Shown here piece after piece: positions 57,077-64,000 of a DNA stretch of 64,000 nucleotides (position 1 is its first letter; each line of letters opens with the position of its first letter). The notes under the pieces are model-generated. The model was not told the DNA's origin and ran no database searches. It saw nothing but the letters and a program-made list of their open reading frames with translations. The translations under genes were made by a program, and so were the position numbers. The stretch covers positions 62,001 to 126,000 of the forward strand of contig NZ_AXAP01000006.1 in the NCBI RefSeq assembly GCF_000472865.1. Direction: 5' to 3'. This DNA is from Bradyrhizobium elkanii WSM2783 (GTDB lineage Bacteria > Pseudomonadota > Alphaproteobacteria > Rhizobiales > Xanthobacteraceae).

Positions 57077-60000
57077 GTGACCCACAGCTTCATCGACCGG
57101 CCGATTTTTGCGACTGTCCTCTCCGTCTTCCTGACGCTGATCGGCCTCGGCGCGCTCGCCATCCTGCCGATCGCGCAATATCCGGAGATCGTGCCGCCGA
57201 CGGTCCAGATCACCACCACTTATCCCGGCGCATCTGCCGAGACGGTATCGCGCACAGTGGCGACGCCGCTCGAGCAGCAGATCAACGGCGTCGAGAACAT
57301 GATCTACATGAGCAGTCAGTCCACTGGCGACGGCAAGCTCACCGTCACCGTGACGTTTCGCATCGGGACCGACCTCAACGTCGCGCAGATGCTCACGCAG
57401 AACCGCGTCCAGGATGCGCTTCCCCGGCTGCCGGAGGACGTCCAGCGGCTCGGCGTTCAGGTGCGCAAGTCGACGCCAAACATCCTGCTCGCGGTGCATC
57501 TTTATTCGCCCGACTCGTCGCGGGACCTGCTCTACACATCGAACTACGCGACCTTGCACGTAAAGGACGTGCTGGCGCGGCTGCCGGGCGTCGGCGACGT
57601 GCAGATGCAAGGTGGACGCGAATACGCCATGCGCATCTGGCTCGATCCCGACAAGGTCGCCGCGCACGACATGAACGCGAGCGAGGTGCTCGCCGCGCTG
57701 CGCGCCCAGAATGTCCAGGTTTCGGCGGGCGTGCTGAACCAGCCGCCGGTCGCCTCCAAGCAGGCCTATCAGATCAACGTGCAGACGCTTGGGCGCCTGT
57801 CGACACCAGAACAGTTCGCCGCCATCGTCCTGAAGTCGGATAACGAGGGCCGCGTGACGCGGCTGCGCGATGTGGGCCGCGTCGAGATCGGCGCTTCCGA
57901 TTATGGATCGTCCGCCTACATGGATCGCGAGCCGGGCCTGCCGCTCCTGATCTTCGCCCAGCCGGGCGCCAATTCCCTCGCCGTCGAGCACGAAGTGCTC
58001 GATGCGATGGAAAAGCTGGGCAAGGACTTCCCGCCCGGCCTGCAGTACAAGATCATTTACGATCCCACCATTTTCGTCGGCAAATCGGTCGACGAGGTGA
58101 TCAAGACCATCTTCATCGCGATCCTCCTGGTGGTTGGCGTCGTGTTCCTGTTCCTGCAGAGCTGGCGCGCTGCGATCATTCCGGTGATCGCAATCCCGGT
58201 GTCGCTGGTCGGCACTTTCACCTTCCTCTACGCGCTCGGAATATCGCTGAACAACCTGTCGCTGTTCGGCCTCGTGCTCGCGGTCGGCATTGTCGTCGAT
58301 GACGCCATTGTCGTGGTGGAGAATGTCGAACGCAATCTCGAACGCGGCATGACGCCCGCCCAAGCCGCCCATGTCACAATGGACGAGGTCGGCGGAGCGC
58401 TGATCTCGATTGCGCTGACGCTATGCGCGGTGTTCGTGCCCTCCGCCTTCCTGTCGGGTATTACCGGGCAGTTCTTTCGCCAGTTCGCGGTCACGATCGC
58501 CGTCTCCACCCTGATCTCGTGCTTTGTCTCGCTAACCCTGAGCCCTGCCCTGTGCGCGGTGTTGTTCAAGGCTCACGAGCACGGCCAGAAGCCGCGCGGC
58601 CCATGGATCGCCCGGCTGGTGCAAGCTGGATTTGCGCGGTTCAATCTCGGCTTCGAGTGGCTGTCGACGAGCTACGGACGGCTGACGCGGCGGCTGGTGC
58701 AGATCACCGGCGTCGTGCTTGTGGTCTACGCCGGGCTGATCGGCGTGGCCGGCTTTCAATTCGCCCGCGCTCCTACCGGCTTTATTCCGGAGCAAGATCA
58801 GGGCTATCTCATCACCGTCGTGCAACTGCCGCCCGGCGCTTCGCTCGAGCGCACGGAGGCGGTGGTCAAGAAGGCGATCGAGATCATCATGACCACGCCC
58901 GGTGTCGAGCATGTCGCGCCGTTCGCAGGACTGGATGCAACCACCTTCACCATCGCCTCCAACGCCGGCACGATCTTTTCCGGCCTGCCATCGCTCTATA
59001 ACCATGATGTGCCTGGCCTGACCGCACCGAGCGTGCTCGCCGATCTGCGCAAGCGCCTCTCGGTGATCCAGGAAGCCTATGTGCTGACGATCCCGCCGCC
59101 GCCGGTGCAGGGCATCGGCAATGCTGGCGGCTTCAAGATGATGCTGCAGGATCGTGCCGGTCTCGGCTCGGAGGCGCTGTCGAAAGCGGCACAGGCACTG
59201 GTCGCAGCCGCCAACAAGGATCCGAGCTTCTCGGGCGTCTTTACTCTGTTCGGTACGCGCTCGCCTTCGGTCTATGCCGATATCGATCGGGAGAAAGCCG
59301 AGAAGGTCGGGCTGACGCCCACCGACGTCTTCAACACCCTGCAAGTCTATCTCGGCTCGCAATATGTCAACGACTTCAACTATCTCGGCCGAACCTACCA
59401 AGTCATCGCGCAGGCCGACGGCTCGTTCCGCCAGGATCCGCACGACATCGCGCGGCTGAAGGCGCGCAACACCTCCGGCGAGATGGTGCCGGTCGGCACG
59501 GTGGCGCGGTTGAAATCCGAGAACGCACCCTATCGCGTGCCTCGTTACGATCTATTCCCGGCTGCTGAAGTGATGGGCGTCGCGGCGCCAGGCGTCGCGA
59601 CCGGCACCGCGTTGCACCGCATGGAGGAGCTGGCGCACGAGGTGCTGCCGCCAGGCATCGGCTTTGAATGGACCGAGCTTGCTTTCCAGCAGCAACAGCC
59701 GGGGACCTCGTCCTTGCTGGTGTTCGGCGCAGCCGCCTTGTTCGTCTTCCTGGTGCTCGCTGCGCAATATGAGAGCTGGAACCTGCCGCTCGCGGTGGTG
59801 ATGATCGTTCCAATGTGCCTGCTCGCCTCCGTGACAGGACTTTTGATGCGCGGCATGGCGATCGACGTGCTGGCGCAGATCGGCTTCGTCGTGTTGGTCG
59901 GACTCGCTGCAAAGAACGCGATCCTGATCGTGGAATTCGCACGGCAAACCGAGGAAGCCGGCGCCACGCCCGGCGAGGCCGCCGTTAGCGCGGCGCGCAC

Positions 60001-60283
60001 GCGGCTGCGGCCGATCTTGATGACGTCGCTGGCGTTCATCTTCGGTGTTGCACCTCTCGTGGTCGCAACCGGGGCGGGTTCGGAAATGCGTCAATCGCTC
60101 GGCACGGCGGTCTTCGCGGGAATGCTGGGAGTGACCGCCTTCGGCCTCTTGTTTACGCCAGCCTTTTATACAGTCGTCCGGAAGCTCGGGCGCAAAAAGG
60201 CGCTCGCTGCAGCGGAAACAGTCCGGCAAGTCGACGCTGATCGCAACGACCGGGCAAACGACCTGCCGGCAGCTCGAGCTTAG
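57077..60283 (+). CDS. RND multidrug efflux pump (HAE1 family)
   Basis: A 1068-residue inner membrane pump with 12 helices and two large periplasmic loops. The GVVDD-type proton relay is at VGIVVDDAIVVVENVER, with Arg and Lys partners later in the second half (GLAAKNAILIVEFAR). The N-terminus MTHSFIDRPIFATVLSVFLTL is classical. It exports amphiphilic drugs with its adaptor and an outer membrane channel. It begins with GTG at 57077 after AGGAG. No outer membrane factor gene follows, so it must use one encoded elsewhere. Confidence 0.95.
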   Translation: MTHSFIDRPIFATVLSVFLTLIGLGALAILPIAQYPEIVPPTVQITTTYPGASAETVSRTVATPLEQQINGVENMIYMSSQSTGDGKLTVTVTFRIGTDLNVAQMLTQNRVQDALPRLPEDVQRLGVQVRKSTPNILLAVHLYSPDSSRDLLYTSNYATLHVKDVLARLPGVGDVQMQGGREYAMRIWLDPDKVAAHDMNASEVLAALRAQNVQVSAGVLNQPPVASKQAYQINVQTLGRLSTPEQFAAIVLKSDNEGRVTRLRDVGRVEIGASDYGSSAYMDREPGLPLLIFAQPGANSLAVEHEVLDAMEKLGKDFPPGLQYKIIYDPTIFVGKSVDEVIKTIFIAILLVVGVVFLFLQSWRAAIIPVIAIPVSLVGTFTFLYALGISLNNLSLFGLVLAVGIVVDDAIVVVENVERNLERGMTPAQAAHVTMDEVGGALISIALTLCAVFVPSAFLSGITGQFFRQFAVTIAVSTLISCFVSLTLSPALCAVLFKAHEHGQKPRGPWIARLVQAGFARFNLGFEWLSTSYGRLTRRLVQITGVVLVVYAGLIGVAGFQFARAPTGFIPEQDQGYLITVVQLPPGASLERTEAVVKKAIEIIMTTPGVEHVAPFAGLDATTFTIASNAGTIFSGLPSLYNHDVPGLTAPSVLADLRKRLSVIQEAYVLTIPPPPVQGIGNAGGFKMMLQDRAGLGSEALSKAAQALVAAANKDPSFSGVFTLFGTRSPSVYADIDREKAEKVGLTPTDVFNTLQVYLGSQYVNDFNYLGRTYQVIAQADGSFRQDPHDIARLKARNTSGEMVPVGTVARLKSENAPYRVPRYDLFPAAEVMGVAAPGVATGTALHRMEELAHEVLPPGIGFEWTELAFQQQQPGTSSLLVFGAAALFVFLVLAAQYESWNLPLAVVMIVPMCLLASVTGLLMRGMAIDVLAQIGFVVLVGLAAKNAILIVEFARQTEEAGATPGEAAVSAARTRLRPILMTSLAFIFGVAPLVVATGAGSEMRQSLGTAVFAGMLGVTAFGLLFTPAFYTVVRKLGRKKALAAAETVRQVDADRNDRANDLPAARA

Positions 60284-60359
60284 CTGCTGCAATGCGTCAC
60301 AACCCGACGGGCCAAATCACCAAAAGTCTGTCCAGTCTTGCTGCGAAAAATATTCCGCT

Positions 60360-60830
60360 TTCGCCGTCGGGCAAATCAGTGATTTAACTCCGCGTGTCTC
60401 ACGGCGGATGAGGGGCGGCTCGCGATCGTCACGAACGTTGCGGTGAGATGCGGTGGACGCGGGTGTTGCGACTGACGAACGCGACATCAGCGGACGGCGA
60501 AGTCGTGTGGTCCTGGCGCCCCGACGCTGGCGCTAAGCTCGCGAGCAGCAAGAGCTGCCGCCGGCGACGGTGGCAAGAAAGCCCGGTCACCGGGGAGAGC
60601 TCGAAGGAAGCCGTAAAACCATCGCGCAGGGAAAGCCGGAGTGTTTTCGGTTGAACCTGTGGTCCTACCCCCGTGCTTTTTGTTGCACGGGACCCACGGG
60701 TGCAACCAGCACCCGGCTTTCCCTGTGCCCTCTGTCTTCGAGGAGGGTGAAACGAGATGCAAAGCTCGGACGCAAAGCGCCGCGAGAATGCGGATTCACA
60801 TCCTCACGCTATTTGAAATTTGAATCAGAA
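60360..60830. repeat. Non-coding stretch resembling a long Bradyrhizobium genomic repeat
   Basis: Open frames here have no protein-like composition and lack ribosome sites. Their translations (for example GKPECFRLNLWSYPRAF and TRLSLCPLSSRRVKRDA) recur in many Bradyrhizobium annotations, by recognition, which is the mark of a repeated non-coding sequence. No transposase is visible. The region lies between the RND pump and the palindrome at 60838. Confidence 0.45.
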
Positions 60831-60837
60831 CCCCACC

Positions 60838-60985
60838 CCACGTCGTCCCGGACTTGATCCGGGACCCATAACCCTAGGCCGTTGTCGTGTGCTCCGCTGT
60901 AACCGCTTGCTCGCGCCACAACACCTTCCTGTGGTTATGGGTCCCGGATCCCGGGCGCAATTGCGCCCTAGGCGGGGACGACAGC
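60838..60985. repeat. Bipartite inverted repeat with GGGACCCATAACC arms
   Basis: CGTCGTCCCGGACTTGATCC ... GGGACCCATAACC at the left is answered by GGTTATGGGTCCCGG ... GGGGACGAC at the right. The arms are imperfect; the right one also contains GCGCAATTGCGC. This is a composite of common genomic palindromes. Confidence 0.65.
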
Positions 60986-61008
60986 GGTGCGAGGTTCGAC
61001 GGGATCGT

Positions 61009-61088
61009 AGGATGGGTAGAGCGAAGCGAAACCCATCATCGCGCAACTTGCTCCATCGCGATGGGTTTCGCTTCGCTCTACCCATCCT
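61009..61088. repeat. Perfect 29-bp inverted repeat
   Basis: AGGATGGGTAGAGCGAAGCG and nine more bases (61009-61037) are exactly inverted at 61060-61088 around a 22-base loop. It lies just downstream of the class I amidotransferase-like gene. Confidence 0.9.
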
Positions 61089-61147
61089 GCGCAATCGCTG
61101 TTTGACAATGAATCAGAACCCAATCGCCCTCATGGCGAGCAACGCCG

Positions 61148-61921
61148 CTACGCCGCCGCGCGCTGCCGTTCGCGCAACGCTGCCCCGAATGCCTCGAACA
61201 GCTTCCTGTTGATCGGGTTGCGCTGCGGGTCGTATTCCGCATGCCACTGCACGCCGAGTGCAAAGCTCGGCGCGTCGGCGATGCGGATCGCCTCGATGGT
61301 GCCGTCCTCGGCGACGCCTTCGATCACGACGCGCTCGCCGGGCTCCAGGATGCCCTGCCCGTGCAGCGAATTGACACGGATGGTCTCGCAGCCCAGGAGC
61401 TTCGCGAACACGCCGCCCGGTGTGAGCGTCACGTCATGCCGGTCGGCGAACACGACCAGCGGATCCGGATGGATCTCGCCATTCTCCAGCCGCGGCATGC
61501 GATGGTTGATGCGTCCCGGCAGTTCGCGGATCTCGGGATGCAGCGAGCCGCCAAAGGCGACGTTCATCTCCTGCAGGCCGCGACAGATGCCGAACAGCGG
61601 AATACCGCGCGCGACGCAGGCTTCCGACAACGCCAGCGCAACCTCGTCACGATGGACGTCGTAAGGCTCGTGACTGATATGCGGCTCGCACTTGAAGCGG
61701 GTCGGGTGCACATTGGCCCGCGCCCCGGTCAGGACCACGCCGTCGACCACGTCGAGCAGGGCGCCGACGTCGGTAATCTCAGGCGAACCGGCGAACATCA
61801 GCGGAACAGCGCCGGCGACATCGGTGATCGCGCGCAGGTTGCGCTCCCCAACCATCTGAACCGTGAAACGATCTTCGATGCGATGGGCGTTTCCGATCAC
61901 GCCGACCACGGGCCGTCTCAT
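61148..61921 (-). CDS. Gamma-glutamyl-gamma-aminobutyrate hydrolase family protein
   Basis: A 257-residue class I glutamine amidotransferase-fold hydrolase (Peptidase C26). The nucleophile Cys is in FGICRGLQEMNVAFGG, and His and Glu are in GVQWHAEYD. It resembles PuuD, which frees GABA from gamma-glutamyl-GABA in putrescine breakdown. No other Puu genes are close, so the substrate is uncertain. It is downstream of, and convergent with, only repeat DNA; bases 61922-62209 upstream hold no gene. Confidence 0.88.
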   Translation of the reverse strand: MRRPVVGVIGNAHRIEDRFTVQMVGERNLRAITDVAGAVPLMFAGSPEITDVGALLDVVDGVVLTGARANVHPTRFKCEPHISHEPYDVHRDEVALALSEACVARGIPLFGICRGLQEMNVAFGGSLHPEIRELPGRINHRMPRLENGEIHPDPLVVFADRHDVTLTPGGVFAKLLGCETIRVNSLHGQGILEPGERVVIEGVAEDGTIEAIRIADAPSFALGVQWHAEYDPQRNPINRKLFEAFGAALRERQRAAA

Positions 61922-62209
61922 TGCTCAGTATCTCGCGTAGGAATGATTTTCTATGTTTGTCATGGTTCCAGAGAGATAATGCCCCCGACCGGATCATGGA
62001 TCAACACATTATGCTGGCGGAGCACTTTGGCACGAGACGCAAGCGGCGGGGTCAAGGGACGAAGCACTGCCCCCCGCAGGCCGGGCGGGCTGCCTGCCGC
62101 TATCCCCATGGGAAGGCCTGCCCGACGGGCAGCGGCAAACCGGCACACGGCTTGATCCCGGCGGGATTTTGGCGACAAGGTGAGATCAATCGATGCGCGA
62201 GGAATCAAC

Positions 62210-63331
62210 GTGAGGCTACCCGGCGGCGACCACCTGCAGGCCCGCAACGATCTGGCGTGGGCGATCAGCGTCGGCGGCATCGGCATCGTGCTGTTCGCGG
62301 CGCTCTTGGCGCTCGCCTGGCATTACGCGGCGACGCTGTTCCTGATCTTCGCCGGGGTCCTGCTCGGCGTCGCGCTCAACGCCCTCACCAACCTGCTCGG
62401 CCACGGAGTTAAGCTGCCCCATGCGCTTCGGCTGACCATCGTCTGCCTGGCGCTGGCGGCGCTATTGTCGGGCGTCGTCTTTCTCGGCGGAGCGACCATC
62501 GCCCAGCAGGCCTCCGCGCTCAGCGACACCATCAAGTCGCAACTGGTGAACGTGAAGTCCTTCCTCGAGAGCCACGGCATCGACACCAGCTATCTCGATT
62601 TCAGCAACCAGGCCTCGGCACCGACGGACTCGACGACACCGACGACCCCGGGCGCGGCGGCAACCCATAGTCTTCCGAGCGCCGGCGCGCTCGCCTCCAG
62701 CGGCGGCGCGATCATCAGCCAGACCTTGAAGGTGCTGCTCGGCACTGTCAGCGCGGTCGGCAACTTCTTCATCGTGCTGTTTCTCGGGCTTGCCTTCGCC
62801 GCCCAGCCCAGCATCTACCGCGCCGGGCTATTGTTCGTGATGCCGGCCCGGCACCGCGAGCAGGCCACCATCATCGTCGACCGTATCGGGGACACACTGG
62901 AGCGCTGGCTGATCGCCCAGATCATCACCATGGGCGCGGTGTTCTTCGTTACCTGGATCGGGCTCTCGATCATCGGCATCCAGAGCTCGTTCATCCTGGG
63001 TATCCAGGCCGGCCTGCTCGCTTTCATTCCGACGGTGGGCGCGATCCTCGCGGGATTGATCGTGGTGCTCGCAAGCCTTGCCTCGGGCTGGATCGCGGCT
63101 CTCTCCGCCTTCCTGCTGTTCCTTGGCGTGCACGCCATGGAGAGCTACGTGCTCACCCCGATCATCCAGCGGCAGGCGCTGGATATTCCGCCTGCCACGC
63201 TGTTTGCATTCCAGATCCTGCTCGGGGTGGTGTTCGGCGCCTGGGGGCTCGCGCTTGCGCTCCCCCTGATGGCGATCGTCAAGGTGATGCTCGACCACTT
63301 CAAAGCCGAGGAGCCGCCTGCGGCGGCGTGA
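62210..63331 (+). CDS. AI-2E/PerM family membrane protein
   Basis: A 373-residue protein with about eight helices. The family pattern is visible: hydrophobic pair, a soluble loop of about residues 120-180 that here is Thr/Ser/Pro-rich, then FFIVLFLGLAFAAQPSIYR, GDTLERWLIAQIITM, GIQSSFILGIQAGLLAFIP and SYVLTPIIQRQALDIPP. Family members are called AI-2 exporters or permeases, but most have no proven substrate. The GTG at 62210 has GAGGA upstream and is preferred over the GTG at 62180. Confidence 0.85.
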   Translation: MRLPGGDHLQARNDLAWAISVGGIGIVLFAALLALAWHYAATLFLIFAGVLLGVALNALTNLLGHGVKLPHALRLTIVCLALAALLSGVVFLGGATIAQQASALSDTIKSQLVNVKSFLESHGIDTSYLDFSNQASAPTDSTTPTTPGAAATHSLPSAGALASSGGAIISQTLKVLLGTVSAVGNFFIVLFLGLAFAAQPSIYRAGLLFVMPARHREQATIIVDRIGDTLERWLIAQIITMGAVFFVTWIGLSIIGIQSSFILGIQAGLLAFIPTVGAILAGLIVVLASLASGWIAALSAFLLFLGVHAMESYVLTPIIQRQALDIPPATLFAFQILLGVVFGAWGLALALPLMAIVKVMLDHFKAEEPPAAA

Positions 63332-63337
63332 GGAGCC

Positions 63338-63634
63338 TCAGGCCGTCACCACGATCTCGGTATGCTCGACCTCCGGCGGCGCGGCAAAGAACGGCCCGAC
63401 CAGCGCCCGCCAGGCGGCGAAGTCTTCCGAGCCGCGGAAATCGACGGTGTGGTTCTCCAGCGTCTCCCACTTCGCAACCAGCCGGTAGCGCGACGGCTTC
63501 TCGATCGACTTGTGCAATTCGAACCCCTTGCCGCCCTTGGCGCGCAGAAACAGCGGTCGTGCCTTCTCCACCGCAGCTTCGAAATCCTTCTCGCTGCCGG
63601 GCTTGACGTCGATGAGTGCAATTTCGGTGACCAT
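63338..63634 (-). CDS. Antibiotic biosynthesis monooxygenase (ABM) domain protein
   Basis: A 98-residue dimeric ferredoxin-like-fold protein. It has VTEIALIDVKPGSEKDFEAAV at the start and the GFELHKSIEKPSRYRLVAKWETLENHTVDFRGS pattern, typical of ABM-domain quinol monooxygenase-like or heme-related proteins. The start at 63634 has AGGGAG upstream. It converges with the gene on its left by six bases. Function unknown. Confidence 0.82.
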   Translation of the reverse strand: MVTEIALIDVKPGSEKDFEAAVEKARPLFLRAKGGKGFELHKSIEKPSRYRLVAKWETLENHTVDFRGSEDFAAWRALVGPFFAAPPEVEHTEIVVTA

Positions 63635-63679
63635 TGGGCTTCTCCCTGGAAAGGGCCCGTCTCTAGCCCAGCTTGTGGA

Positions 63680-63705
63680 AAAGAAAAAGGCGCCTCGCGG
63701 CGCCC
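63680..63705 (-). terminator. Rho-independent terminator
   Basis: On the minus strand, GGCGCC-gcga-GGCGCC is followed by TTTTTCTTTT, 27 bases after the stop of the small membrane protein gene. Confidence 0.9.
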
Positions 63706-63731
63706 TCACCGATACGGGATGTTCCCGTTAC

Positions 63732-63968
63732 CTAATTGAACACGAGCACCGTGCCGAGGACCATCAACGTGATGCCCAGAAACATCAGCATCGGCCAAGG
63801 GCTGCGCGGGCGGCCGTAGCGGCCTTGGGCGCGGCGCTCGGCGATCAGCGCGGTCTCGTATTCAGCCGAGCTCGAGAAAAGGCAGGCGAACCCGCCGCGG
63901 GCGGTGGTGGCGGCGGCTTCGAGCGACAGCAGGGCGGATTGGGCATTGTGAAGGCGGGTCGATTCCAT
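63732..63968 (-). CDS. Small membrane protein, unknown
   Basis: A 78-residue protein with a C-terminal membrane helix (WPMLMFLGITLMVLGTVLVFN) and an N-terminal helical part with NAQSALLSLEAAATTA. The start at 63968 is preferred; an ATG four codons upstream is possible. No family was recognised. It ends with a strong terminator, so it is the last gene of its unit; its upstream context lies outside the window. Confidence 0.65.
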   Translation of the reverse strand: MESTRLHNAQSALLSLEAAATTARGGFACLFSSSAEYETALIAERRAQGRYGRPRSPWPMLMFLGITLMVLGTVLVFN

Positions 63969-64000
63969 GGCCCGGATCATAGGAATCGAATGGTAAATGG

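Noticed and set aside
60448..60857. Several short frames in the repeat region
   Set aside because: They lie in repeat DNA and give the same odd translations as other copies in the genus; no coding evidence.

Overview
The window is high-GC alphaproteobacterial chromosome. Gene content, gene order and small conserved proteins point to Bradyrhizobium or a close relative (Nitrobacteraceae). The main pointers are the nuo-birA-rnj-mce-DUF1467 order, clpP-clpX-lon, an nnr gene beside glnB-glnA, several small proteins typical of the genus, and the palindromic intergenic repeats seen throughout. This placement is from recognition, not a database search.

Left part (1-23.2 kb). A sigma-54-regulated unit lies at 1-3.4 kb: the start of a membrane protein, an SDR dehydrogenase, a consensus -24/-12 promoter, a palindromic upstream site and an AcoR-like activator, all on the minus strand. 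Next, read leftwards from 23.1 kb, is one long minus-strand operon, nuoA-B-C-D, nuoE, nuoF, nuoG-N, birA, rnj, mce and a DUF1467 gene. It encodes respiratory complex I, then biotin-protein ligase, RNase J and methylmalonyl-CoA epimerase. Three non-canonical genes sit inside it: an FkbM-type methyltransferase translationally coupled to nuoD, a 54-residue membrane protein between nuoE and nuoF, and a membrane-anchored protein of unknown function between nuoF and nuoG.

Middle part (23.6-39.9 kb). First comes a membrane/glycan group: a UbiA-type prenyltransferase resembling decaprenylphosphoryl-5-phosphoribose synthase, a large polytopic protein, a HAD phosphatase, and a convergent O-antigen-ligase-like protein. 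Then come tRNA-Asp and hupB. An accessory stretch between hupB and lon holds pepT, a GST/HxlR/DUF1330 group, a decayed phage-like island with tiny overlapping genes and a frameshifted integrase, a methyltransferase, exported small proteins, a Nudix hydrolase and tRNA-Val.

Right part (39.9-64 kb). The protein quality-control block lon, clpX, clpP, tig is followed by tRNA-Leu. Next are a Tat-exported multicopper-oxidase-like protein that has lost most copper ligands, a mandelate racemase with all catalytic residues, the NAD(P)HX repair enzyme, and the nitrogen regulon pair glnB-glnA with a sigma-54-like promoter. The last genes are a lone ABC solute-binding protein, a TetR/RND efflux module, a long stretch of repeat DNA, a class I glutamine amidotransferase-type hydrolase, an AI-2E/PerM-family membrane protein, an ABM-domain protein and a small membrane protein.

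The strongest candidates for undescribed biology are the accessory genes inside the complex I operon and the split UbiA/HAD/polytopic-protein cassette, which could make and use a polyprenyl-phosphate pentose donor. The copper-less cupredoxin protein and the complete sigma-54 control cassette with a repeat inserted between activator site and promoter are also worth pursuing.
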